A stretch of 64,000 nt of DNA from NCBI RefSeq assembly GCF_037042905.1, contig NC_087249.1, forward strand, positions 14,317,901 to 14,381,900, written 5' to 3'. Shown here piece after piece: positions 1-11,647 of the stretch. The first letter of the stretch is position 1. Each line of letters starts with the position of its first letter. A model generated the notes under the pieces. The model was not told the DNA's origin. It saw nothing but the letters and a program-made list of their open reading frames with translations, and ran no database searches. The position numbers and the translations under genes were made by a program. Origin of the DNA: Lytechinus pictus (Eukaryota; Echinodermata; Echinoidea; Temnopleuroida; Toxopneustidae).

Positions 1-1067
1 TTTTTCTGATATATATATTTATAATAAACTTTTCGTCAGGATGAACTCCCCCTTTAAAGTCCATGGTGTATTCTAACACTTGTAGGATGTGGCCCTTCAC
101 AGACGGCGGTATTGTTTTTAACACCGAAACTGTGTAGAATGATTGATTTTCAACTATGAGCATTTTAACTCTTATATTAAAAGGTGCGCATGAGCAGAAA
201 GAGGTCATTCCAGATAAGACCATCAAGGCGGTATTCAGATTCACTAACAAAAGTATTTGTGATACGATGATCTTGTAATTTTTCATGTATTCCTTTCATT
301 CTTCATTTCATGTTCTTTTCATCCCATCCACAAGAGAGTAACAAATTTCGTAATCAGTGGTAATTGACAGTAGCCCAAATTAGTATAGACAATGTGCAGA
401 TAGCGGACAAGCGATTTCAAAACTTTATCACAGACTGAGGTTACGTACAAGTCTTTATTTGCCGTGTCTCCTTTCTTGGAATTTGAATACCACAGAGTGT
501 CGGATAACTAACGTAACATCATGATTCAAGTGTTAATGCTCACCCTAGTGAAAAATTTGAAAGGTCATGCGAGAAAACTTGATCAAGACCTAACGGCGAA
601 TTTGCTTATTCAAACGAACTTGCTTTCTTTACAGCGCATCCCAGTAAAAAATAAAACTAGAAATACCAATGTCTTTTTAATACACTGAAATTCAATTGCG
701 TTTGATAATTAGGTTATCATTGATATCAACCATTTTTTATAATTTATACAGATGTATTCGTGTTGTAGAGTCCTTTCCTAGATTTCGTTTCTTATGTCGT
801 GTTCTTGTTTACCATTTTGTACTTTACTAAGACATATTTCAATAAATTTTCATGTAATAATAGTTATAATTCTTCCTTGATTTTTGTGTTTCTTATGATC
901 ATTACAAATAATCGAAGAATAATTTGTTATTTTGTGATTTGTAAGTAACCATTAAAAATTGGTCTACTGAGAAAATTGTGAAAAAGAGTGGGAGAGAGAG
1001 AAAAGGAAGCAAATAATGAAGAAGTCCGGGAAAGTTATGAACGCTATTATCTTAGCATCCGTGTCCA
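1..1067. other. no gene recognised; AT-rich flank
   Basis: No open frame or recognisable protein motif was found on either strand. An AATAAA-type hexamer near 840 could belong to a 3' UTR of a gene left of the window, but there is nothing to anchor that. A simple intergenic reading is equally possible. Confidence 0.4.
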
Positions 1068-1230
1068 GGGGCCCGTTGCATAAAAAATACTATTATGGTA
1101 ACTTCGCCATCTAATAGTAACTACCATGCCAAAAAAGTTCAACAACCAATCAGAATCAAGGATTTCAGGGAAGGTATATACTATTGAATGGCAAAATTAT
1201 TATAATAGTAACTTTTATCCAACGGACCCC
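1068..1230. mobile_element. MITE, family 1 (GGGGCCCGTTGCATAAAA termini)
   Basis: The left end GGGGCCCGTTGCATAAAA is mirrored by the right end TTTTATCCAACGGACCCC, giving imperfect terminal inverted repeats of about 18 bp around a 163-bp AT-rich core. The core holds the words ATGGTAACTTCGCCATC and AACTACCATG. Related copies lie near 7843, 30981 and 54096. There is no coding capacity, so it is a non-autonomous DNA element. No clear target duplication was identified, so the superfamily is not assigned. Confidence 0.65.
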
Positions 1231-1454
1231 AGAACTACCCGAACAAGAATACAATTTTAACATAATCTAAACGATAATAGGGGGGATCGACGACTGTGTC
1301 CGAATATTCCCAATGTGCAGAAACACAACAAGACCGATTCCAATCGACTGATCGTCTCTGTCATTGGAAACAACGTAATAGATTTAGGGGGTGGATTCCA
1401 TATTCAAGTACACACTTGCGATTTGTGTTGATATTTTTTTTCATATCTATACAT

Positions 1455-1712
1455 ATTTAACCATATGGCTCTGGGAGCAGCCTCGATAGGTCTTTGACCC
1501 TTGTTGCTCCCCCACATTCTAGATTATGTTATTTTTTCTGTTGTCTTTTGCAGAGATTTAGGAGGTTCTGTTTTAATCTACTTTTTTTTTGCATGTATAG
1601 TTTTACAATCCCCTATATATATATCTGATGTTTTGTGATTCCTTATTGTAATGATTTCCTTGACATCTTTTATTTACGAATGTGGAAATAAACTTTATTT
1701 AGTCAGCCGGGG
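1455..1712 (+). repeat. possible retroposon 3' end with poly(A) signal
   Basis: The segment has a GC-richer patch (CTGGGAGCAGCCTCG, GTTGCTCCCCCAC) followed by an AT-rich tail ending in GGAAATAAACTTTATTT (hexamer AATAAA near 1686). This layout resembles invertebrate non-LTR retrotransposon 3' UTRs, and a similar layout recurs near 20165-20330. No reverse transcriptase frame is present, so it is at most a 5'-truncated copy. The 1231-1454 flank shows nothing else. Confidence 0.25.
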
Positions 1713-1742
1713 ACTCGTTTCGACTGCGTGAATAAAGCGTTA

Positions 1743-1784
1743 AGGCCCGTTTACACCGCATCCGGCACGGCGACCGTGCACGGC
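1743..1784 (+). repeat. left terminal inverted repeat of Harbinger-like element 1
   Basis: Begins AGGCCCGTTTACACCGCATC and continues with CGGCACGGC. It pairs with 9564-9605 at 41 of about 42 positions. TTA target duplication precedes it at 1740-1742. Confidence 0.85.
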
Positions 1785-2279
1785 ACCACGGCAATCCGGC
1801 ACGGCAAAAAAAATCGATCCCCACTAAATCCTATGAAACTGTTTCCACTTCAACGGTGCCGTGCCGTATTGTACAACACGGCGTAATTTGCCGGATTTGC
1901 AGATCGATCAGCAAGCCATTTTCAGAGCACGGCACACGGTTTTTTCACTTCTGGCCAATCACAGTCCAGATAAATTACGTCATTGCCCACATATTTTCTG
2001 ATCAAGCGACAAATCGCCTGCGGTGATAGTCTATGGGAGTACGAGTTTACGTGTTAAATGCAAAATCGCACATATCATACACGTAGGTCTACGTGTATTA
2101 TTACCTGCTGAAGAGAGGTGACTGAAGGAGCTAGGACTTGCCTGATCTTGCAATTCTTGGTCTGGTAAGCAACTAATTAAGAACAAGTGTCATTTCGCAT
2201 ACTGTAGAACCGAGCCCCAGAAAGTAGAGCACAAGAAAATAAGGCCAAATAATATAAGGCCGGAAATACTATTACTAAT

Positions 2280-4370
2280 CTGGGATAGGGCCTAGCCCTA
2301 GGCTAACTAGGGCCTAAGCCCTAACGTTATGATCTAACGTCTTTTAACGAAGATCTAACGTAAGTTAGCTTAGTCTTAGACTCGGTCTAACAAGATATAT
2401 ATAATTTAGATAGGGTAGATGTTTATCATAGCCTAAGTTACATCTAGATCTAACGTTAGACCTAATGTTAGACTCGATAATCAATTAGACTGGCCTAACG
2501 TAATTACTAAATAAAGAAAGTTAGACTTAGGGTAAAGTAAGATAAATGAAAGTAGGCCTAGGTCCTAGCCCTAGTTGCACTTGCAGGAAACACTGATTTC
2601 ACGAGAAAGTGTGTAAAACCGAGCTTAATTGTCACTATATTATCGAGGATCTAGATCTGGTATAGTGGTACAGTTACATGAACTGAACTTTGTGAAATCT
2701 TGAAATCTACGCTGAAAAATGTTCATACTGTCTACTGAAGATCACCAACACAGATAAGCGCACGTGACGTGGGACAGTGTATGGCAGTGTGTCCAAACTT
2801 CGCGCGTGTCCATACTTCGCGGACGGTCATTATCTAAAAAACTAGCCAATATCCTTAAAATCTGACATCATCAACGTGAAAAGCGACCTAAAAGTACCCT
2901 ATAGTGAAAATTTCTTTAGGATGAGTTCAGTATTCATGAAAATATTGGCAAAAGATCGGCAAATTTGCCACCGCTAGCGCCCGTTTTGAAGAAATCAACA
3001 AGCATCACGATATCACCATTTTGCAAGCAGAAATCATAAAAAATGTGAGTTAAATGTGGTACTAACCGATTCCATAGCATTTTGCCATCAATCTGATATA
3101 AATATTTCACTTTTTTAGCTTGATTTTTTGTTTAAATCTCCACAAAAGCTTTGGTGCGCGAAGTTAGGTCACACTTTTTTTGAACGGTTTTCCAGCACAG
3201 CCCGCATTCGCCGATCGGAATAGAATTTTGAGATCGCGATACCGGCGAAACCCCTTGACCTACTTTACATTTTCGTCCATGATTTTATAGTTTACGATCT
3301 TGCCGTCAATGTGGTAACTATTTCTTGAATTGGTTTTGTATAAATTATGAATATTTTGTGAACAAAAATAAGCCTGATGAATATTTTTGAAAAGTGCGCG
3401 AAGTTTGGACACCCCATCATACTATTAAAAATTATTTTTTTGAATGTCGCGGGGAATGTCGGCCCGACGCTTGACCCAAATCCCGTGCTTATTTGCTAAT
3501 TTCTCAGCAATTACACAATTTCTTCCGGAATCCTTTGGCACATATTTTTTATATATACAAACAGACACTTTGGTGGTCATTTCATTGGATTCTATACTAT
3601 AGACTGTACGAACTCATTTTGAAATCGTTACCACAACTGGCATTTATCTTTAACTTAGACTAAGACTCTAACTAACAGTAACATTAGGCCTAACGTTACT
3701 TATAGTTAGATCTAACGTTAGGTAGACCTATAAGTAACGTTAACAAAAGTTAGACCTGTTGTTGGTCTAACGTTAGGCCTCAGTAGTCTAGAGTCTACAC
3801 ATAGGTCCAACGTTAGTAACACTAGTACATGTAAGTTAGACCTCTGAACGAATATGATGAATTCCGGGATGAATTATTAAGATATAGACTAGCCTAGCCT
3901 AGTATTTTTAGTTTTAGTACTATAGTAGTAGGGTCTATAATAGATGAGAGCTAGTATAGGCACTGAGTCGTTTTGTCAGCAGCAAGAGTGGCAGATAGGA
4001 GGGTGGCAATTAATTAATAAGAGGGGATCTGGAGTGGTGAAACTTGGGTAGCCTGAACTGAAAGAAGTTAGACCGATTGCTCAGTTTGACCATATTTTTG
4101 TGGGACCCTCTGGTCGATCTGTTCTAGATCGAAACTGGTGGAAAGTAGATCTAGACCCTAGTAGGAATTTTTGAGTCCTAGGCTAAGGAGTAAGGCTAAC
4201 TTAGTATTTCCCACAAACTCTCTGGAAAGGACTATAGGCCTACGAATAAATAATGTAAAAACCTAGACTCTAAATCCTCCCCGTATGACGTCATAGGCTT
4301 AGCTAATTAACGTTAGACCTTGTTTTCATTGAAATATAGAGTCTAGGCCTAGTCACTAAATTTAGGCTAC
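2280..4370. repeat. region enriched in TAACGTTA / TCTAACGTTAG words
   Basis: Between 2280-2560, 3640-3850 and 4140-4370 the palindromic octamer TAACGTTA and its close variants (CTAACGTTAG, GTTAGACCTA, CCTAGGC) recur many times without a strict period. The intervening 2789-3412 stretch is a separate nested element. No coding sense is visible. It looks like a degenerate low-complexity repeat belonging to the host transposon rather than a satellite with a fixed monomer. Confidence 0.5.
2789..3412. mobile_element. nested MITE-like element, GTGTCCAAACTTCGCGC termini
   Basis: GTGTCCAAACTTCGCGC at 2789-2805 is exactly reverse-complemented at 3396-3412. A related word (GCGCGAAGTTAGGTCACAC) lies inside near 3157. 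The 624-bp segment has no long open frame. It sits inside the decayed Harbinger element, so it is a later insertion or a segment that element captured. The target duplication is unclear. Confidence 0.5.
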
Positions 4371-5184
4371 TATAATTTTGGAGAGAACTTGCATTAAAAA
4401 AGGTTATTGTTTCTAGTTTGTCAAAAATTGTCAGTCTGTTATTATGTAAAGGATTTTAAAATGAGCGCACTTTCCTTTATCCAGGGGCAGCTCAATCGTG
4501 GGGCGATGGGAAGGGTTTGGGTTGGCACTGGCTTGCCCGAAATAGAAATCCCCCAGAACAAAAGTGACCCTTTTTCAATATGAAATATGTCCTTTGTGTG
4601 CTGGCATAACTTTTAAATCTGCACATTTCTGTTCCAAAATTTGATTGCTTTATTTGTGTAATTTCATTCTTTTTTCATTGGTTTATTTTTTATTTAGTAT
4701 TATTTTTTTTTTTTTTGGGGGGGGGGCTGAAGTGATTGGGTACGTATATTATACAGAGAAGACATAATTTGCTGACATTTTATTCAACAAACATTTCATC
4801 CCTAAAAAAAAAATCATATGGCTTAGCTTATAGGCTCTCATGGAGGCAAAAAATTGTGCCTCTATCTTTTTTTTTCTTAACATGACCCTATGTTTACATG
4901 TACTTTTCAAATGATAAAAAATTATTATTTCAAGCTCTTGAAGGAATTTCTAGACGATCACTTTTCTCTACAACTAAGCAAAATCATTTCAATTAGGAGA
5001 ATTTCTATTTGTGCATTATAAAAATTGGACCCTGATCAGCAAGCCTGTTAGTTACAATGTAAATGTAAGAAATTGCTGATTGGGCACTGGCCTTTCACTA
5101 ATCGCTTTTGCAATTCTTTAAACCTTTATTATTATTATTTGCTAACAAAATTTATATGGAATGTGTTGCATGACAGATACCAAC

Positions 5185-6840
5185 ATGGAGGAAGCCCTTA
5201 TCCTAGAAGTGTAGGAAAATCCAATCCTGTATGACAAGAGATTGGAGATGTTCAAGGATACAGAAGTAAAAAAATGATGTATGACATGACATTGGGCGTC
5301 AGCTTGTAATCTCAGGTTGGTATCATTTTACGTCATATCAATTTTTTTCAAACTTCACGATTTTTTCACTATCAATTTGAAGAAAAATATTGAACAATGT
5401 AAAAGAGTTATATTTGTATGTGGATGTTTGAAAGCAAATCAAGTTCACAATCTAACAACTGTAGCTAACTTCTGGTTGTTGTAATTCAATGAATACCAAT
5501 GGTAAGTTTTGGTCATTATGGCCATTTTTTAAATTGTTTGCACATGTGTAAAATAGTCTAGTGTTAAAAAAAAAAATAATAATAAATGAGACACAAGAGC
5601 AAGGGTATGTAAATGCAGAAAGCGACCTTGCTTTGTGATGTGGACCAAAAACTATATACCAACCCCACCTCTCAAATACGTAATATAAATATCACGTCAC
5701 TTTTACAAGAAAAAAAAATGGAGGCAAAATTCTTTACTATCAAAAGCATGTTGTCCAATTTCACATTGAAATATTTCGGGGGGGGGGGGGGAGTGGGTAG
5801 GGCTTGAAATGAGTCATATACAGAAATGAAAATTTCAGAGGTTATAGGAATTAGATTTCGTGTTGTTTTTTTCATTATTTTAAGGTGACGTAGCGAGTTG
5901 AGGGACAACTTCCTAAAAAACGACAGAAATGGAGAAGAAGAGTGGTGACGGAGCTCCCTCAAATGCAGCACGTAAATACAAGTACAGTGAGGCAATGGAA
6001 TTCCTACTTCCCCACATACATAATCGAGAGTAAGATATTCAATATTTTGTTTTCTTATCCCAGGGAAGAGAGAATATGTGTATATCAATTTGAATTCATG
6101 CAAAGAAATGTATTTTATAAATATGAATTCTGATATTGTGCTGCACTTAACCCAGGTTTAGTTTCTGGGTTCTGACAGGAATTCCTTGCACTTTGCACTT
6201 TGCACTTTGTGCACTCTGCAGGGTGGATATGAGCGCTGTCATACAAACTATACAAATCATTTTGAATTATACATTGATGATTGGCTCATTCTCTCATGTT
6301 TACATTAACCTGTTTCCTGTAATTTACATCCACATTTTAATTCAATATGATTTATCATATTTGTACTTGACTACCTGTGTAAAATAGTACAGGTTAATGG
6401 GTGTTGCATTTCCTTGAAGTGAGAGCCATTTGCCTTCAGAAAAGTACCCTTAAAAAATATAATATAATAAAATAAAACTTAAGATGTTTCGAATATTAAT
6501 GAAGTAAAGAACAGACAAACTGTATCGACTTGGTACATGAGAGTCGATTTTTTAGTATTCATTATTATGAGTAAAACATATGAAATAAATTTGAACATAT
6601 GATTTTTCTGTCAACAGAACAAGTTCAATCTTGGATCCTGTGTTTGATGTGGACACACCAGGAGAAGCCTGTACCAAACAGGAAGAAACTGAGCAGGAGA
6701 ATGGTGACATCTGTCCACAACGTGGGTCAGGCTTCATCGTCATCGTCCTCAGGCACGTCCGCAACATCAGTCCAGTCTTCAAGTCCCAAATTCACTTCAA
6801 ATCGAGGAGACAATGCTGCAGTATTTTCAAAGCAGCGATA
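5185..6840 (+). pseudogene. broken MADF-domain (Harbinger ORF1-like) gene
   Basis: From ATG 5185 the translation reads like the N-terminal half of a MADF DNA-binding domain (LILEV, NPILYDKR, FKDTEVKK), with an in-frame stop after LILEV and another after EVKK. The second half reappears at about 5890-6030 (ELRDNFLK, then in another frame KKSGDGAPSNAARKYKY), again with a frameshift, followed by a plausible splice donor. A third block at 6616-6840 encodes an acidic segment and then a Ser/Thr-rich tail (SSSSSSGTSAT) split over two frames. Order, intron layout and element context match the intact MADF-BESS protein of the element at 43885. Stops and frame breaks make it non-functional. Confidence 0.65.
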
Positions 6841-7842
6841 GTCATGGTGACAACATAACTGTAGATCCATTTTTTTCCAGCTTGTCCCCCATTGTCCCAC
6901 ACTGTAAAAGTTACCTCAATGCCAGCTCCATTGCAATGCGGTTAAATTTTGGTCTTCTGAACATTGAACATACTACTATAGGAATTAAAAGTTCTGTGTC
7001 TTCTAAATCTAAGTCGATTCCTATTGATGTGATAAACGTCTCACATGTTACAATTTAAGAATCCAAATATGTTTCGTAGATTAAAAAAAAAAGTTAACAG
7101 AAAATGTTCTAACTTGCTATGCTCCACCGCTAAAAAGAGAGCTGATATCTCGTTCCCTCTGACATCACTCAATATTCATCTGATTGTTAGCTAACAAAGG
7201 GACAGTGGTTTGCAGTTTGCCAGAGCTAACAACCTGTTAATAGTCTCAACATAAAAGATGCAATGTCAGACATGCAGCATCACCAACAAATGGAAAGCGA
7301 TGTATATATGATTACATCTGAATGACTTATGATAAATCCATATGAAATAAATCATAAAATGTGCTATTCTAATTTCCGCTTGAATTTTTCACTTTAACGT
7401 CTCTCATTGTTACAGTTGCAAGTCAGTCTCAATTTGCAGAAATTACGATTGTAAAGGATTATGATCTTCCTCTTTTGTAGATCTCGGAAATATCGGCTGA
7501 ACATGTTCACCATTTATTAAAAATATATTTATTTCTTAAATTATACTTGAATTTAAAATCAGGATTTGTTCACAGATAAGAGAACTAGAGAAGATGAACA
7601 TTTTGCACATCACAGAAATTTGGTTCATGCAAATATTAACATGATTACTAGTAATGCACTATCAAATATCACCACATGCAACCAGTTACTGTGAAAATAA
7701 AAATGATGGGTACTGGACGGAACGTGGTACAGGTAATTTCTGGACTATTTTTTTTTTGGGAAATAGATCTAGGATTGTTTGAAATATGACAAAATGTTAC
7801 CAACTAAATTTTATCTCTAAACAGAATGGCAATGACACTCCT

Positions 7843-7985
7843 GGGGCCTGTTTCATAGAGAGGTACAACTATCACAACTTTGTCTTTAATATGGCAACTA
7901 CCATTATAATATGGCGCAACATCCAATTATAATTGTGGTTTCCATGGTAGTTGCCATAATGTTAAAGCACTTTTGAAATGGGCCC
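7843..7985. mobile_element. MITE, family 1 copy nested in Harbinger-like element 1
   Basis: Left end GGGGCCTGTTTCATAGAG and right end CTTTTGAAATGGGCCCC form imperfect inverted repeats. The core carries AACTACCAT and ATGGTAGTTGCC, shared with the copy at 1068. It is 143 bp with no coding capacity. Confidence 0.55.
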
Positions 7986-8354
7986 CTGGACATGAAGAAT
8001 ACTGACAAAAGAAAGTTGATGGTGAAATAAAAAGAATACATTTATCTTCAAGAAAGTTTTTGCCGCCCCATGCATTTTTTTTTTGTTTATATATATATAT
8101 ATATCGTTTTATTTTTTTCTGTAATAAATTCATGAGTATCACTTTTATTTTCAACAACAAATATAATGTAGAGTGCTGATTGTTCACAGATAGACCTCGA
8201 GCAATCAGTCATTAACAAGCAAACAGCTAGGAGAAGAAGAACCTAAAATTTAATTGGAGCTGAACTAAACTCAAAGTAAAGATGTCGACAAAATGAAGTC
8301 CAGTGTTGCTCTGATTTATTGGGCCAGACCTCACTTGGCATTGATTTTAAAGAA

Positions 8355-8912
8355 CAAGTCCACCCCAACGAAAAAGTTGATTTAAATAATAAAAAAAAAA
8401 AATCCAACAAGCATAACACTGAAAATATCAAAGTCCGATGTAAAATAAGAAAGTTATGATATTTTAAAGTTTCGCTTGATTAAAAAAAAAACAGTTATAT
8501 ACACATCCTGATCGGTATGCAAATTAGGAGTCTGATGACGTCATCCCTTCACTATTTGTTTTGTATTTTATTATATGAAATGTAATTTTCTTCGCATTGT
8601 CAAGAGAAACAATCAATTCCTCCCTGAACATATAGAATTAGCATTGGTTCAGCCAAGTTGGTCCTTGTCAAATAAATGAAAAATTGTATTTTTCAAACAA
8701 TAAAAAAAAGAAATAGTGAGGGACATCATGAACCGTCTATTTGCATGTCACTGAGGTGTGCATATCACTCTATTGTGAAAATAAGCGAACTTTAAAATGT
8801 CATAACTTTTTTATTTTACATCCGATTATGCATGAAATTTTTCAGTATTATGCTATAGTTTGACTTTTTTTCTTCTATTTATTCAAATCAACAGTTTTCT
8901 TGGGTGGATTTG
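8355..8912. mobile_element. foldback MITE, AAGTCCACCC termini
   Basis: The left arm begins AAGTCCACCCCAACGAAAAA and the right arm ends near 8912 with GTTTTCTTGGGTGGATTTG. Inward, TGATGACGTCATCCCTTCAC (8531) mirrors GTGAGGGACATCATGAACC (8716), and ATGCAAATTAGG mirrors CTATTTGCAT. Most of the 560 bp can therefore fold into one imperfect hairpin centred near 8640. It is non-coding and nested in the decayed Harbinger element. Confidence 0.6.
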
Positions 8913-9563
8913 ACATATAAACAAATAATATACCGTATTCGAATATGTTCAGAAATAGTTTCGTATAATAAATTTGACTAATAGAAACAGTGAGAATAGA
9001 AGAATCCAGAAAAGTGGAAGAACTAAGGGTGAAAAGTGAACCAATGAGCATGAGGTAGGATGATATGAATGAAGAAGAATGTTCTGAATATAAATGAGAA
9101 GACAATAGAAACATGTGGAGTTGGAATGGCAATAGAATGTGATGTATAAACTAAGGAATGAGATAACAGGTGACAATGGCAGATAATGGAAAAAGAAGTA
9201 TAACAAAAAGGGTAAGATAAAAAGATTAATCATGACAAAATTCAACATTTAAATAAAACGACCCATTCCCGTATAGACGAGTGAATAAAAGATAGGAATT
9301 TTGTGTCTGTCCAATGAGCAGTCCGTCAGATTGATTGAGGCTTCTTGGTGGAATTCAAGACAAGATTAATTTATACATAGATACACGAAAACCCTTAAAA
9401 TTACTTCTTGCCACGCCTGAAGCAGGCTTCTTTGCCTTGAATTTTCCTGGGTACATCGGACGGTTTTTGCCTGCCGTACGGCATCCGAACACGGCTTTAT
9501 TGCCGTGCCGTGGGGCAGTGGAAACTGGAAAACGGCACGACGTGCCGCATGCCGTGCCGGAAT

Positions 9564-9605
9564 GCCGTGCACGGCCGCCGTGCCGGATGCGGTGTAAACG
9601 GGCCT
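9564..9605 (-). repeat. right terminal inverted repeat of Harbinger-like element 1
   Basis: Reads inward as the reverse complement of 1743-1784 with one mismatch and is followed by the TTA target duplication at 9606-9608. The adjacent 9460-9563 is packed with CCGTGCCG-type subterminal motifs. Confidence 0.85.
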
Positions 9606-9621
9606 TTAGACTGGTAATCAG

Positions 9622-10212
9622 TTAAAGGAGAATGAAACTCTTGGAGCAAGTTAGCTTTTGTGAAAGCAGAAAAATCAAAGAATAAGATCAACAAAACTTT
9701 GAGAAAAATAGGACTAGCAATAAAAGAGTTATGAGCATTTGAATGTCGAGATCACTAATGCTATGGAGATCCTCCCATTGGCAATGCGACCAAGTTCTGT
9801 GATGTCACACACGTACAACTCTCCCATTTGGACACTGAAAATATACCCCAAAACATCTCTTTTTGCTCATTCTAATCATATGACAAACGATTCATCAATG
9901 ATATAATGTTGTGAAACCTCTGTACTTGTCATCTCATAAAGAGAACACCTCACCTTGTGATAGACTCTATAAAAGTGAGAATATAAGTGAAATAAGTACT
10001 AAAGTAATGAGGGAGTTGTACGTGTGTGATATCACAGATCTTGGTCGCATTGCCGTTGGGAGGATCTACATGGCACTAGTGATCTCAATATTCGAATGCT
10101 CATAACTTTCTTATTATTCATTCAATCTTCCTCAAACTTTCAACAATATGTTTCTTTGATTTTTCTCTTTGATATGGATTCAGCTGGTTTCAAGGGTTTC
10201 ATTCTCCTTTAA
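9622..10212. mobile_element. TTAA-flanked foldback element
   Basis: TTAA at 9622-9625 is followed by AGGAGAATGAAACTCTTGG. The right end GGTTTCATTCTCCT is followed by TTAA at 10209-10212. The symmetry extends inward over most of the element: TATGAGCATTTGAATGTCGA mirrors TATTCGAATGCTCATA, and GATCCTCCCATTGGCAATGC mirrors GCATTGCCGTTGGGAGGATC. It is an almost wholly palindromic 590-bp element with a short central spacer near 9900. TTAA ends suggest piggyBac-like integration, by inference. It lies 14 bp right of the Harbinger TTA duplication. Confidence 0.7.
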
Positions 10213-11446
10213 GAATGAAAATGATTTCAACTGGATCTTTATAAAAAAATAAAACCAGAATGACATACATAAAGCTCAGCGTTCTGCTTGATTATCCACA
10301 TAAAAATATACAATATAATAAATATACCTACATTGATAATACATGCATTAGAAAAATGGAAAATGAGTACCATCTTATGTTATGAACTGGATGAAAATAA
10401 TAATTAACATTTCATCAAAATCGGATGATAACAAACGTGCGGCATTTTTTGGTGTGAGTATTATAATAATAAAGTAGTTCAAGGCACATCACCTCAAACA
10501 TGCAATCAGCTAGGCAATGGCGTCATTTTGCCTTGCATCTCCCGTACAATTCCCTAGCTTTTCTGTCCAAGAATTTCTAACTTTCGTATGTATAAGATCA
10601 TTATTGCAAATCATTTTGATCCGGGGAAGAGAGAGCACATCTGCGTCAAAATAATGATTTAAATTCCATGTGATAATTTCGTTTTAATAATAAATGAATA
10701 AAAGGTATTACGATCAATGCTCTCTATATACAGACGTATATTGCAATACATATAATTTATCCTTGAAATAAAATAAGTCCTGCAGCAGAGTCTCGAGAAC
10801 ACCTTTAATCTTACCAAATTGCGTAATCTTACATTATATCATGTGAAATTACAGGAAATTGGTATTTGGTGTATGGAACCTTATATATATAAAACACCCT
10901 TTTCCCCTTTTTAAACAGACCTGTTCCGTTAAATTGTAGAAAAATTCCTGTATGAATTTACAAAATGATTTTGTTATTGCTTTCTGCAAAGTCTTGGGTT
11001 TTTTCTGTAAAATCTGTTTTTTTTACAGTGTAGATTGTTATCTAATGTAACTTATTTTTATGCAGCGGAAATGCCTTTAAATGTATAACAAAATTATAAA
11101 ACCAAATCACAATTTTATTAAAAGGAAATAAATGGTAAGTTTACCCATGATATTTGTTGACGTGCAGTGCAAACAAAAGGTTTCATTGAAATATGACAAA
11201 TCGTACAATTATCAAATTTGTCATTTCCTGTTATTCAATTTGAATGAGATAAATATTTCTTTCAATTCCAATCCTGTAATGGCCTTTCCGAAAGCGATTC
11301 CAAAATCTGTGTTTGTTTTACACAGGCGGCTGACATACACGACACTAGAAGACTAGAATATATTAAAGTCCCTACTAAATGGACTCGGAATATGTTATGA
11401 AAATAGCGCCATCATATACAAAACCTGCAACAACTAATAGTGACTG
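10213..11446. other. no gene recognised; AT-rich spacer
   Basis: No supported gene. The stretch 10900-11035 is T/A-rich and ends with TGTAAAATC-poly(T)-ACAGTGTAG, resembling the ends of widespread AT-rich MITEs, but no partner end was located. Short open frames here have no recognisable motif. Confidence 0.4.
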
Positions 11447-11645
11447 TTGTACAGCGCCTACTTAGCTTGTTGTACACGAGCAAATGGGAGGCTGAATGTC
11501 AAACATTCGTACCGTTGCACACAAGACGTACCATACAAAATGTATTGTACAACGCCTACTTAGCTTGGTGTACGCGAGCAAATGGGAGGCTGAATGTCAA
11601 ACATTCGTACCGTTGCACAAAAGACGTACCATCCAAAATGTACCG
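11447..11645. repeat. tandem duplication, ~98-bp unit, two copies
   Basis: The block GCCTACTTAGCTTG ... GAGCAAATGGGAGGCTGAAT ... CATTCGTACCGTTGCACA occurs at 11456 and again at 11554, a period of 98 bp with few differences. The words TACCGTTGCAC and TTGTACAACGCC also occur in the larger duplication at 12597-13320, so these blocks belong to one repeat complex. Confidence 0.75.
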
Positions 11646-11647
11646 TC

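Larger units (their letters stand above)
1743..9605. mobile_element. decayed PIF/Harbinger-like DNA transposon
   Basis: The left terminus AGGCCCGTTTACACCGCATC and the reverse complement of the right terminus agree over about 42 bases with one mismatch. TTA trinucleotides flank both ends (1740-1742 and 9606-9608), matching the 3-bp TTA/TWA duplication of PIF/Harbinger elements. Both subterminal regions (about 1743-1950 and 9460-9605) are dense in the motif CCGTGCCG/CGGCACGG. The interior carries a broken MADF-domain gene (5185-6840) and nested non-autonomous elements at 2789, 7843 and 8355. No DDE transposase was recognised, so it is probably non-autonomous. The ends resemble those of the intact element at 43885-49989 (shared AGGCCCGKTYACA). 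Confidence 0.8.
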
